The translations under genes were made by a program, and so were the position numbers. The notes beneath the pieces were generated by a model. It was not told the DNA's origin, did no database searches, and worked only from the letters and a program-made list of their open reading frames with translations. A stretch of 20,030 nt of DNA, from the NCBI GenBank assembly GCA_021029095.1, contig JAJOHG010000438.1, positions 1 through 20,030 of the forward strand. The letters run 5' to 3'. Source of the DNA: Phellopilus nigrolimitatus. Lineage: Eukaryota; Basidiomycota; Agaricomycetes; Hymenochaetales; Hymenochaetaceae. Of this stretch, positions 1 to 9,320 are shown piece after piece; position 1 is the stretch's first letter, and the number at the start of each line of letters is the position of its first letter.

Positions 1-327
1 TACAGCGACAATAAGCAAGCAAGCAAGCGGGCCGGGATACGGAGACAGAGCGCCAGAGTGAAAAAAGAAAAAAAAAAAAAGAGGAAGCGGAGCCGAGAAA
101 CCAGGGTAATCAGAGAGGGGGAAGAAGAAAAAAAACAGACAGGGGTAATGTACCAGCGACAAGAAGAACAGGAAAAAAAAGGGAATAATGAGACGAAAAG
201 GCCAGCGAAAAAAGAAAAAAGAAAAAAGGCTGAATAGCATAAACACGGAGAACAGCGAGTCCGCGAGCTCTAAGTAGTCTATCGCCAAGGGCGCACGCAC
301 GCATCACACCCACGTCCATTTTGCTCG
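1..327. other. Gene-free left edge, 3' flank of the septin/Zn2Cys6 gene
   Basis: The plus strand is purine-rich, with several A runs between 60 and 230, so the minus-strand transcript would be T/C-rich as expected of a fungal 3' untranslated region. Four AAGC units occur near 14-27. No coding region is supported. Confidence 0.5.
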
Positions 328-345
328 GCGCGCGCGCGCGCGCGC
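328..345. repeat. GC dinucleotide microsatellite beside the stop codon
   Basis: About nine alternating GC units lie within a few bases of the TGA stop (347-349) of the septin/Zn2Cys6 gene, in its 3' untranslated side. Alternating CG tracts can adopt Z-DNA and are prone to slippage. Confidence 0.8.
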
Positions 346-346
346 C

Positions 347-3300
347 TCACGCGCTCGCACGGATGTCCACGCGGCGTGCCTCCTCGTCGACGCGCAGCCT
401 TTTATTGTTGCCGCCGACCGTCTCCCGTGGCGCATCCTCGTCCGCGAAGCCGCGCTTCGTGCGCACGGAGCCCGAGCCCGAGCCCGAGCCGGGCGGGGAC
501 AGCGAGCCCGTGCGCGACAGCCCGCCATACGGCGGCGGCGGACCCGCCGCGGCGCTCTGCGCGGGCGACGGCGAGTTCGCGCCCGAGTTCGCGCCCGAGC
601 CCGCGCCCGAGTCCGACGCCGACGCGGAGCTCAGGTGCGCGCTGTGGTGCGGCCGCGCGGCGCCCGCCGCCGCGTCGACGGCCTGCTGCTGCTGCTGCGC
701 CTGCTGCTTCTGGTGCGCAGCGGCGGCCGCGAGCGCGGCTGCGCCACCGCCGCGCTTCCCGCGCGCGCCCGCGCCCGGCTCGCTCACGTAGCTGCACGGC
801 AGCGAGCGCCGCGCGCAGCTCTGGCACGTCGGGTGCTGCCCGTCGCACTTCGTCTTGCGCGCTGCAGCCGCGTCAGAAGAGGCGACGAAGACCCGGAAGA
901 AAGAACACGGAGACTCACCTCGGCAAAAAGTTGCACGCCACGACCTTCGGGCCGTAGTTCGACGACACCCGCGCGCCCTTCGCGCCCGCGCGCTTCCGCT
1001 GGCCCGGCTGCTGCTGCTGCGCCGGCGCCGATGCCGACGCCGGCTCCTGCCCGGGGCCCGCCGCCGCGTTCAACGAGTGCGCAGAAACAGGGCTCGACAT
1101 CGCCGTCCCCGCGCTCGAACTCCCGCCGCCGCCGCCATTACCGGACGGGCCGCCCGCGACGCCCGCGAACGGCAGCGGCGCCAGCTGCGTCGCATACGCG
1201 TGCCCGCGCGCGTCGCCGTTGGCATGCGCAGGAGGCGCAGGCGGCACCGTCGCGGCCGTCACCGGCGCCGACGCCGACGCAGACGACGCATACGCGTACT
1301 CGCGCTCGCGCTCCCGGTCACGCCCGCGCTCCGCCTCGCGCGCCGCGGCGCGCGGCGACAGCAGCGTCTCCGCGATCATGAGGTCCACGTTCGACGTGCG
1401 GCGCGCGGGCGCGCGCTCGGGGGGCTGCCGGTGCGCGTGCTGGTGCTGGTGCGCGTGCTGGCTGCCGCTGCCGCCGCCGAGGCCCAGGCTAAGCCCCGGG
1501 TGTGCGCGCGGCGCGCCCTCCTCGGGGTCGTATGCATAGCGGTCGCCGTTGGGGCCGTGCGTGGCGGTGGTGGTTGCGGTGGCGGCGGCGTCCTCGCCGC
1601 TCGAGGCGTTGCCCTCCGCGTCGAGCTCGCCGGACGCGTCTCCCTCCGCGTCGCTGCGCGCGCCTCCGGCAGGCGCGCGCGGGGCGCCGCCGCGCCGCCG
1701 CGAGTGCGGCTTGTAGTCGCACGACTGCGTGCGCTTGATGCACTGGCTGCACGAGGGGCGGCCGCCGTCGCACTTCAGCTTGCGCGCTGAGCGACAAAAC
1801 AAAAGAATCAGCATGCGTCGAGAGTGAAAGTAGGAGAAAAGGGGGCTGCTCACACCGGCAGAAGTTGCACGCGACCGTGATCTTTTTGTTCTTCGTCTTC
1901 AGCATGTCGACTGCGCAAGAAAATAATCAACAATCTCAGCGCTCAGTCCACAAAAGAAAAAGAAAAAAAAAATCAAAGGAAAAGAGACGTAGCACAAACT
2001 CACCAGGCGACACCCGCCCACTCGCACTCGCGCTCCCGCCCGCGCTGCCCGCGCCCCCGCCCCCCGCACCAGCCCCAGCACCCAGCCTCATCCCAAGCCC
2101 AACGCCCAGCCCATTAACACCCTCGACCCCGCCCTCAATCCCCACCGTCTGCGTCTGCGTCTGTGTCTGCGTCTGCGGCGGCGCAGCGTACCCGCGCCCC
2201 TCCCTCTCCCTCTCCCTCTCCCTTTCACGCAGATCCCGCTCGCGCTCGTACTCCGCCTCCGCGCCGCCGCCGCGCGCCAGCCCCCCGCCGCTCCCGTGGT
2301 GGAAATGCTGCATGTGGTTCATCCGGTGCGCGCCCGGCGACTGCACCGCCGCCGGTGGCGCGCGCGCGTGGTGCGGAGACGACGCCGCGTGCGCGCTGTG
2401 CGGCGGCGGCGGCGGCGGGCTCAGCGCGCCCGCGCTCGCGGGCCGAGAAGGCGCAGACGCTGGCGCTGGCGCGCGCAGCTCGTGGCGGTAGGGACTGTGC
2501 TGCGCGCTGCTGTGCGCCGAGTGTGCCGTGTCCGGGCGGCGCGGCGCCGCCGCATGAGTGTAGGCGTGGGTATGTGCGTGGGTGTACCGGCGGCGCGCGT
2601 CGTCCGCGTCCGCCTCGTACTCGTCTCGGTACTCATCCCGATACTCATCCCGATACTCCTCCCGATACTCGCGCTCGCGCTCGCGTTCCGCAGCGCGGCC
2701 GTCGCGGTACGCGTGGCCGGGCACGCCGGTCACGCTGGCGGCGGCGCCGTACTCGTACGCGCGCTCCAGCACGTACTCCTCGCGCTCCCTCTCCCTCGCG
2801 CGCGCGCGCGTATACTCCGCCTCGCGCTCTCTCTCCCTCTCCCTCTCCCTCTCTCGTTCCCTCTCCCTCTCCCGCTCGCGCTCCCTCAGGCCGAGCCCGC
2901 CGAACTCGCGCTCCGCGGGGCGCTCATATCCATACGCGTGTCCGTGTCCGTACCCATACGCGTGATTCGCGTGGTGGTGCGGGGCGCGCTCGAGGTCGGG
3001 CGCGACGGCCGCGAGCGGCGGGAGGGGCGCGCGCGCCTGGTGCGCCGCCGCCGCGGGGTGCGCGAGCGGGGGGAGCGCGGCGCGGCGCCCCGCGGGGCTG
3101 CGCGCAGATGCGGAGCCTGCCCTGGAGCCGGAGACAGAGTTGGGGTTGGAGTGCGGGTGCGGGTGGGAGTGGGAGTGGGAGCCCGCGCTCGGGGGTAGCG
3201 CCGAAGCGAGCGGGGGCGGGGGGAGGGAGAGCGGTAGGGGCAGCGCGAGCGTGCGCGCGGTGCCGCCGCCGCTGCCGGGCGGGGTCGCCGCCGACGCGGT

Positions 3301-5631
3301 GGTGCGGCTGTGGTGTGCGTGGCCTGGCGGGTACGCGTGTGTGGGGAGGCGCAGCGGCGCTGCTGATGTTGTTGTTGTTAATGCGGCGGCGATGGCGGGG
3401 CTGACGCTCGTGCCCGGGAGCGAGTGTGCGGCGACGGCGGCGAGGCGCTGGCGCTGGTGGTGCACGTCGACGCGGAACTTTTCGAAGAGGTAGTCGCGCG
3501 TGTACGTGCGGAGCGGCTGGGGCAGGGGGGCGGGCATGCGCGTCAGCGAGCGTTTTCGTGCGCCAGAAACAAACGGTCGCCGGAAGGAACAGAAAAGAAA
3601 AGGAAAGAAAAAAACCCCGACTCACCTGCATGTGATGGAAACACGCTCGCGCGCATCGCCATGAAGTCGCAGTGCGCGGGGTCGAGCGCGTCGACGCACC
3701 CCCAGCGGTAGCGCCGCAGGAAGCGCCCCAGGCGCGCCTCGCGCGCCGCCGGCGCCTCCCACCCAATCCTCTCCTTCTCCCTTTCCTTCGCGCTCCCGCC
3801 CTTCCCCTCGCCCTCCGCATCCGCCTCGAAGCCGTTCGCAGACGGGCGAGTATAGACGTGCGGCGAGTAGCGCCTCACAAGCGCCGCCGCGACGTCTCCT
3901 TCCCCTTCTCCGTCCGCGTCCGCGTCTTCGTCGAACCCGGGCGCGGCGAAGACGACGCCCTCCCCGTGCGCGTACGCGTCGGGCGAGAGCACCGCGTGCG
4001 GGAGGCGCGGGACCGCGATCGCCGCCGTCGGTGGTTTCGACGCCGCGGGCGACGTGGGCGCGTGCGCGGGCGCTGCGGGCGAGCCAGGCGTCGACGACGC
4101 GCCCGCCATCGCCGGCCCGCGATCCCTCTCCTCTCCCTCCCTCTTTACGCCCACGCCCGCGAGCCCCACCAGCTCCTCCCCCGCGCCCGCGCCGGCCGCA
4201 TCAAAGATGCCGAACCCGATGCCGGCGGCCGCGAGGTCGCGGCGCACGGCGCGCTTGAGCGCGGCGAGGCGCGCGAGCGGGAGCGTGTCCGCGCGCGCGA
4301 GCACGGGCAGCACGTTCGCGCGCGCGCTGAGCGCCTGGATCGCGCGCACCTCGAGTAGGGGCAGGCGCGGGGGGCCGGCGGGGTCTGGCTCATCCGCCTC
4401 GAGCTCGAGCGCGGCGTCGGTGTCCATGTCGATCTGCATCGCGCTGCCATTCGCGAACGGCAGCGGCAGCGGAAGCGGAGATGGCGGCGTTGCGGCGCGC
4501 TCGCCGCTCACGAGGAGCTCGGGGTTCCTCAGCGGCGCCGCCCCCGCGGCCCCACCACTCGGGCCGGGTGCAGCCGCAGCCTGTGCCGGCACGGGGGGCT
4601 GTGCGCGCATCATCGCGTCCCCGGGCGGCGAGATCGCGTCCAAACTAGGCAGGAAGGGGGGCTGCGCGGGCGGCGGTAGACCGCGGGAGCTCGCGTGGTG
4701 GTGCGGGAAGCCGGGGGAGTGCGCCGCGGAGTGGGAGGAGGAGGCGGCGCTGAGGGGCGTGGGAGTGGGCGTGGTTGCTCCGGGGGAGGGGAGCGGCGCG
4801 GGCGGAGGGAGGGGAGGGAGGGGCACGATCGTGTCTGGGTCGAGGAGGTACAGACATCTAGGGGGTTTTTTTTGCCGGTTAGATGGGAATTCAGTTAAGA
4901 GAAGGGGAGATGGGGGATACGTACAGGTGGACGTGGTGGTCGCCGTTGCGGGCTTTCAGCTCCTGTAACACATAGAAACGAACGCCGTGAGCGAAAAAAA
5001 GGGGGAAAGGAGACGAAGAGCGGCGGCGGAGCCGAACAAAACGAGAAAAGCCACGCACGTCTTCGATGCTCTCGGCGAAGCGGGCCTCGATGAAGGCGAT
5101 GATCTCTGCGAGGGAGCGGTCGAGCGCGTCGGGGCCGGCCATGTCGAGGCTGGGCGTGTCGACGAGGTTGAGCATGACCGTCTCGCCCTCGCCCTCGCTC
5201 TCGCCCGCGCCCGCGCGCGGGCGCGCTGCGTGCTCGAGGACCTCGATGGCGACGGCGCGGACGGCGCGCGTGCGGCGCGGGGCTGCGGCGACGAAGCGGG
5301 CTGCGGCGGCGGCGTCGGCGGGGCGCGCGCGCGGGGCGACGGCGGCGGTGTCGAGGAGGAGGCGCAGCAGCGAGGTCTTGCCGCGCGCGGCGCCGGCGAC
5401 CATGATGGTGTACGCGCGCGGGGGCGCGCCGTTGCTGGTGCTGGTGCTGGTGCTGGTGCTGGTGGCGGGGCCGGACGCGGTGGGTGGGGCGTGCGGGGAC
5501 ATGGGGCGGGGCGGGTGTGTGTGGAGGCCGAGGCCGAGGCCGGAGATGGGGCCGGAGGATGGGACGGGGGCGGAGATGGGAGGCGGGGGCGGGACGGGCT
5601 GGTCGAGGATGTGGTGGAGGTGGATGGGCAT
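347..5631 (-). CDS. Septin-type GTPase domain fused to two tandem Zn2Cys6 DNA-binding clusters (seven exons, two apparent 1-nt indels)
   Basis: Exons on the minus strand are 5631-5059, 4962-4925, 4857-3626, 3516-2004, 1910-1854, 1786-919 and 861-347. Corrected length is about 1,597 residues. Septin signs: a weakened P-loop AGAARGKT (residues ~79-86), G3 VDTPS (~158), G4-like ARAD (~391-394) after RANVLPVL, a septin unique element RYRWGCVDALDPAHCDF (~590-606), then TYTRDYLFEKFR as in the septin C-terminal helix. Two Pro/Ser/Gly-rich inserts interrupt the domain. Exon 4 continues into a linker rich in Arg-Glu, YRDE, His and Gln-Thr repeats. Cluster 1 reads CNFCRSRKLKC...CSQC...C, and cluster 2 RARKTKC...CQSC...C with identical spacing. 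Phases close only if one extra base is removed at 3639-3641 and another at 925-929. The start at 5631 is the first ATG before the conserved part. Septin fold plus zinc clusters suggests a GTP-binding-like nuclear regulator, which is inference. Two adjacent genes remain possible, because GC-rich DNA keeps frames open by chance. Confidence 0.72.
862..918 (-). other. Intron splitting zinc cluster 2
   Basis: The donor is GTGAGT and the acceptor CTGCAG before CG CGC AAG. The intron falls at the same place in the cluster as the intron at 1787-1853. The exon before it has five T in the coding strand (925-929 on the plus strand) where four would give Cys-Asn-Phe-Cys-Arg. As written, the second zinc-binding cysteine and the frame are lost. 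Confidence 0.75.
1787..1853 (-). other. Intron splitting zinc cluster 1
   Basis: The donor is GTGAGC directly after TGC CGG T, and the acceptor is CTCAG before CG CGC AAG. Splicing restores Cys-Arg-Ser-Arg-Lys-Leu-Lys-Cys, the classic Zn2Cys6 basic segment. An alternative donor two bases upstream (GTGTGA) would break the frame, so the choice is firm. The second cluster carries an intron (862-918) at the same codon position and phase. Confidence 0.85.
2613..2690 (-). repeat. 12-nt coding minisatellite (Tyr-Arg-Asp-Glu repeats)
   Basis: A 12-base unit (plus strand CTCATCCCGATA and variants) repeats four to five times and encodes successive YRDE/YREE units in the linker between the septin and zinc-cluster parts. 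The mixed charge plus tyrosine is typical of disordered, sticky linkers. Confidence 0.8.
2805..2895 (-). repeat. CTCTCC-type coding repeat (Arg-Glu tract)
   Basis: A pyrimidine-rich hexamer repeat on the plus strand encodes roughly a dozen consecutive Arg-Glu pairs in exon 4. A related shorter tract (about 2200-2250) encodes a second Arg-Glu run, and 2150-2176 encodes Gln-Thr repeats. Such tracts expand easily, so the linker length probably varies between strains. Confidence 0.8.
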
Positions 5632-7051
5632 GCAGAGCGGACGGACGGGGGGGCGGCGGAGCGGAAGGAAAGAGGGAGAGGAGAGAAGGGAACGAGAGAG
5701 GAAGGGAACGAGAGGAGAGGAGAGGAGACGCACGCACGGGTCCGTCTGGCCGTCTGGCCGAGCCGAGCCGGGGACTTGCGGGGGGGCGCAGCACATCCAG
5801 CCGTCAGCCGCAGACGCAGACGCTTCTCCGATCCGACGTCGACGGACGGGGCAGGGAGAGAAAAGAAGAAGCCGGCAGACAGAAGCCGAACGAACCCGTC
5901 GAACCCTCTTGGCACGCGCCCACGGACCCCGGAACGCGCGCTGCCCCTCCTTCCCCTAGCAACCGCGCCCGCGGGCGCCTTACCTCAGCTCGGACGCAGA
6001 CCGCTCCGCCAATCGGCGTGCGCGCGCCGGGGGGACACCCCCGCCTCGTGGCGCCGCTTCTACCACGTATACGCAGCTTCTGCCCTCCGATCAGCCGGGC
6101 GCCCAAACCGAAGGGCCCCAAGGGCCGCAGGGCCCCCAGCGGTGCGCAAAACGCCGCCCGTCTCCGCCACGCGTAGCGCCGGGTAACCACCGCATGGCGA
6201 TCTCGGAGCGCTCGCCTCTCCCATCCCACACCCCTCGCTTCGCTTCCTCTCCTATTCGCTTCGTCGCTTCCCGCACGCCCGCGCGCAGCCCCCGCACACC
6301 CCCATTGGGCACGACTTCCGCTGATCCCGATTCATGTCACCCAGCTGATACCCGCGGGCGCGGGGGCGTGCGCCGGCAGAACCGCAGAACCAGAACCAGA
6401 ACCACTTCCGAGGCCGGTTCTCCGGACTCCGCTTTTCGTCCGCAGCCCCTCCTGCTGCTCGGCCCACCCGCGCCCTCCGCCCGGAAGATCCTCCCCACGC
6501 GCACAACTCGCATCCCCTCGCGCCCCCTGTCTCACCCCTCGCCCCCATCCAGCACGCACATGCCCATACACGTCCCACCCCGGCCCTTCGGACTCCCGGC
6601 CTTCTTCCCACTCCGCGTTTCACCTGCCCCTTCGCCCGTCCTCCCCGCGGCGCAACGACTCCGGCTACAGAACGTTCCAAAAAACGCCGATGCTCCTTCT
6701 CCGACGCACCTTTTCCGAACCGCGTTCTCAACACATAATTATTACACCCGCATCTGTACACGTACATACATTTTTAGGAAGGAGAAAAAATCAAATACAC
6801 CCGACCTCGCGCGCCACTTCCACTTCCAATCCCAATTCCAATTTCAATTCCATCCTTACACCTTACGGCCTCACGTCTCCGCATACGGCACGACATGGCA
6901 CCCCAGCATCCCGCGCCCGCCCCACCCGCCCCGCGGCACCAGGCACAGCGTCAGCGTCCCCGCCCCGCGCCGCACGCGCACCTCCAGCGGCCGCTTTTCG
7001 CCAAAAAAAGCAAAACAAAAGACAAGACAATCAATCAGCCGGCGCGTCGCG
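5632..7051. other. Intergenic region between the septin/Zn2Cys6 gene and Nas2
   Basis: This holds the promoter side of the septin/Zn2Cys6 gene and the 3' flank of Nas2. Near 5640-5730 the minus strand is a pyrimidine-rich CTCTCC tract, common upstream of fungal starts. A CCAAT pentamer occurs at 6009-6013. Short repeats include AGAACC units (about 6375-6405) and CAATTC-like units (about 6828-6855). Long open frames here lack domains and splice logic. Confidence 0.5.
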
Positions 7052-7949
7052 TTATGTAGTGTGACAGATCAGCGTGCTCACGTTCTCGTGCGCCCCGACC
7101 AGCGCCGCGAGCGGCTCCAGCGCCCCCGCCCCTGCGCCCGTGCCCGCGGAGGAGGAGGCGAACGACGACGCGCCGAGCGGCCCGACCTTCAGCAGCAGGT
7201 CCGCGCGCTGTATCCCCTGTCGGCAGCCAGGGTCAGCATCGGCGCACAAACTGTATATAGTGGTTATGGAGAGCCTCGGCACGCAACGAAGAGCGAAGAC
7301 GAAGAGCGCAGCAGATGAGCGAAGCAAGGAAGGGAAGAAGGAAGGAGGGAAGGGAGGAAGGGGGCGGCGATGCGGCGGCGGCGCCCACCCACGCGCGCGG
7401 GCGCGCGCGGTGGAAGGGCTGACATGACAACGAAGCACGGGAACGAAGCACGGCGACGAAGCACGGAGACGGAGACGGGGGAAGAGTAGGAGAAGCAAAG
7501 CAAAAAGCAAACATAGCACGCACCGCACCCGCCGCCGGACTCCCCGGCGCGACCCCGTCCACCCGCGCAAACGGCCTCATCTCCTCCCCCTCCCCCATCC
7601 CCTCCTCCCTCTCCCCCTCCTCCCTCTCCTCCCCCTCCTCCCCCACCCCAAAAACCCCCTCCAACACCCTCCCCACCTCCCCCATCACGCCCTCCAAATC
7701 ATTCCGCAGCTCAATCACCCTCACCCTTGCCCGGCGCACCTCCACCACGTCGAGGTCCGCGCGCGGGAACCCGCCCGCGTCGACGAGGGGCGTGGACATG
7801 TCCGCGCCCGCGGCGGCGAGGGCGCGCTGCTCGGCGGCGAGCGCGGCGGAGAGCGTGTCTTTGTGCGCGATGAGCGCGAGGGCGCGCGTGCGCGGGTCGG
7901 AGGAGGAGGGGGAGGGGGAGGGGGAGGCGGGCGGGAGGGTGTAGCCCAT
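7052..7949 (-). CDS. NAS2: 26S proteasome assembly chaperone Nas2 (PSMD9/p27 family)
   Basis: Exons on the minus strand are 7949-7524 and 7216-7052, giving about 196 residues. Nas2 chaperones the Rpt5/Rpt4 ATPase module during assembly of the proteasome regulatory base and leaves before completion (family knowledge). The N-terminal helical part (residues ~25-100) shows ALIAHKDTL, DMSTPLVD, GFPRADLDV and RARVRVIELRNDL, all family hallmarks. An acidic Glu/Gly linker follows. The PDZ domain begins at PFARVDGVAPGSPAAGA, is split by the intron, and continues as GIQRADLLLKVGPL to the TAA. The start at 7949 gives the usual short N-terminus. The frame stays open upstream to 8147, but that part is a GACACC repeat and looks untranslated. 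The 307-bp intron is unusually long for this window. No indel is needed. Confidence 0.93.
7428..7466. repeat. 13-nt tandem repeat inside the Nas2 intron
   Basis: CGAAGCACGG recurs at 7431, 7444 and 7457, a period of 13 bases with about three copies, within the 307-bp intron (7217-7523). It may account for part of the intron's extra length. Confidence 0.8.
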
Positions 7950-7995
7950 CGTGTGTGTGTCGGTGTCGGTGTCGGTGTCGGTATCGGTGTCGCGC
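7950..7995. repeat. GTGTCG/GACACC hexamer repeat in the Nas2 leader
   Basis: About six hexamer units lie immediately upstream of the Nas2 ATG. On the Nas2 strand they would read Asp-Thr repeats if translated, but the conserved protein begins after them, so this is probably 5' untranslated sequence. Confidence 0.65.
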
Positions 7996-8147
7996 GACGG
8001 CTCGCCGGTCGACTGTGTGTGTATGCGTGCGTGCGAGAGAGATGGGATGACGCGTCCTGATCCATCAATCGAGGCGTCACGTGCATGGTGCGGGTGCACT
8101 TTCATGAAAAACGCACTCTTCTGTCTAGACAAAAACGCAAAATGCAT

Positions 8148-8168
8148 ACATTATACATTATACATTAT
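8148..8168 (-). promoter_or_regulatory. Three ACATTAT units, possible TATA region of Nas2
   Basis: A perfect 7-base unit repeats three times. On the Nas2 strand it gives TATAATG motifs about 200 bases upstream of the start, an AT-rich island in GC-rich DNA. A CACGTG E-box lies between them and the gene at 8078-8083. A promoter role is inference. Confidence 0.4.
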
Positions 8169-9034
8169 GATATAGCATTGCAAGCCGGATCTCTAACGGA
8201 CACCCAAAAAATGGATATCCGGAGGCTTGATCTGCCCCCCGTGCGCGCCTCGGCTAACAGGCGGGGTTTTTCGCGTTCGCTCAAAAAAAAAAAGAGAGAC
8301 AAAAAAGGCGCGCACCACGCGTATATGCATACGACCCCCGCGCCCGCGCGGCACAGCTCAAGCGCGTGCGTCTTTTTACAGTGAGAAACGTACGTGCGTG
8401 CGAGCGTGCCTGGATTGTTTCTCCGGGCGGTGCACGGCACGACACGGCGATTGCTCTTTCCCGTCGGCGCGGCGTGGGGAGGCGCAGGGGCGCCGCCGCC
8501 GCCGCTGTCCATTGAGTACGTACACGCTGCCCCGGGGCATCTGGCCCTGGAATCCCGGGGTCTGCAGAGGGGGTGGCGGCTGCGGCTGTCTCTCTGTGTG
8601 TGTCTGCCTGAGACATCGGCGCCTCTAGAAACATATCCCATTGGGACGAATATGAATTTGCGCAGCGTCGACTGATGTATGTAACGCGTACACGTACGCG
8701 GACCTGAGGTGGATACGACACTGCCCTGAATCATTTTTCATGAATGCGAAAGGCCAAGCACGTACGTACGTACGTCTGTCAGGATGCGCCGGCTAGGCTG
8801 GCGGACGCTTTCATAAGGTCCCCTTCTGGAGACGACCGAGAAGACCACGGGCGCGGAAAAAAAAAACGATCATCACGTCCTCCCCTCCAGGCGTCCCCAC
8901 GCGCCCAATCGCTAAATCTCGTATCTGAATCAAATAACCCCCGAAAACACGCTTCTCGAAGCTCGCACCTCGCGCAGCGCCACCACCCGACCCGCCCAGC
9001 GGGCGAAAAGACCCTGCGTAGTACGCACCGACGG
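8169..9034. other. Intergenic stretch with ACGT-rich repeats and palindromes
   Basis: No gene is supported. Visible structure includes a palindrome with 7-base arms (CGCGTAC, spacer AC, GTACGCG) at 8685-8700 and four ACGT units at 8760-8775. Further TACGT/CGTAC motifs occur near 8388 and 8515. A run of ten A sits near 8858. Confidence 0.5.
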
Positions 9035-9320
9035 TCCTCCGGACCAGCCGCTCTTTCTTATGCGCTCGGAGACGCGCGCACAGCGATATGTCGAGATACT
9101 GATACTTGGGCAGCTATACGGTCCAGGCGATGTTCGGCGGGGAAACGGACGCAGGCCAGGCAAGGGGCAAGGCAAGCGCCAGCATGCTTTCGGAAGACGC
9201 GTAGGAGCCCGAGTTCGCTGATTTGATCGAAAACCAGGCGCACTCAGAAGTCGGCAGGCCCGTCGTGTCAAGTGACGCAGAGCCAGACGAACGAAGACGA
9301 GGAAGTAGCGGAAGGCGAGG
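9035..9320 (+). pseudogene. Decayed partial copy of the downstream unknown gene
   Basis: This block aligns by eye with 11262-11524, the end of exon 2, intron 2 and the start of exon 3 of the gene at 10197-12280. Shared stretches include GCGCTCGGAGAC, GGTCCAGGCGATGT, GGACGCAGGCCAGGCAAGG and GCACTCAGAAGTCGG. The intron is present but its splice sites have decayed: the donor GT reads GG, and the acceptor region AACAGG reads ACCAGG. This is therefore a DNA-level duplicate, not a retrocopy. Flanking sequence does not align convincingly. Confidence 0.82.

Noticed and set aside
2163..3404. 413-codon open frame on the plus strand
   Set aside because: It is antisense to exon 4 of the septin/Zn2Cys6 gene. 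It is made of Arg/Ala/Ser runs from GC-rich repeats, has no domain, and the opposite strand has consistent splice sites.
4987..6186. 399-codon open frame on the plus strand
   Set aside because: It overlaps the septin P-loop exon in antisense. It is a Gly/Arg-rich composition artefact.
6194..7318. 374-codon open frame on the plus strand in the intergenic region
   Set aside because: It is Pro/Ser/Arg low complexity and runs into the Nas2 coding region in antisense. No recognisable motif or introns.
7950..8147. In-frame upstream start for Nas2 at 8147
   Set aside because: The extension is mostly a GACACC repeat and unrelated sequence. The conserved Nas2 N-terminus fits the ATG at 7949.
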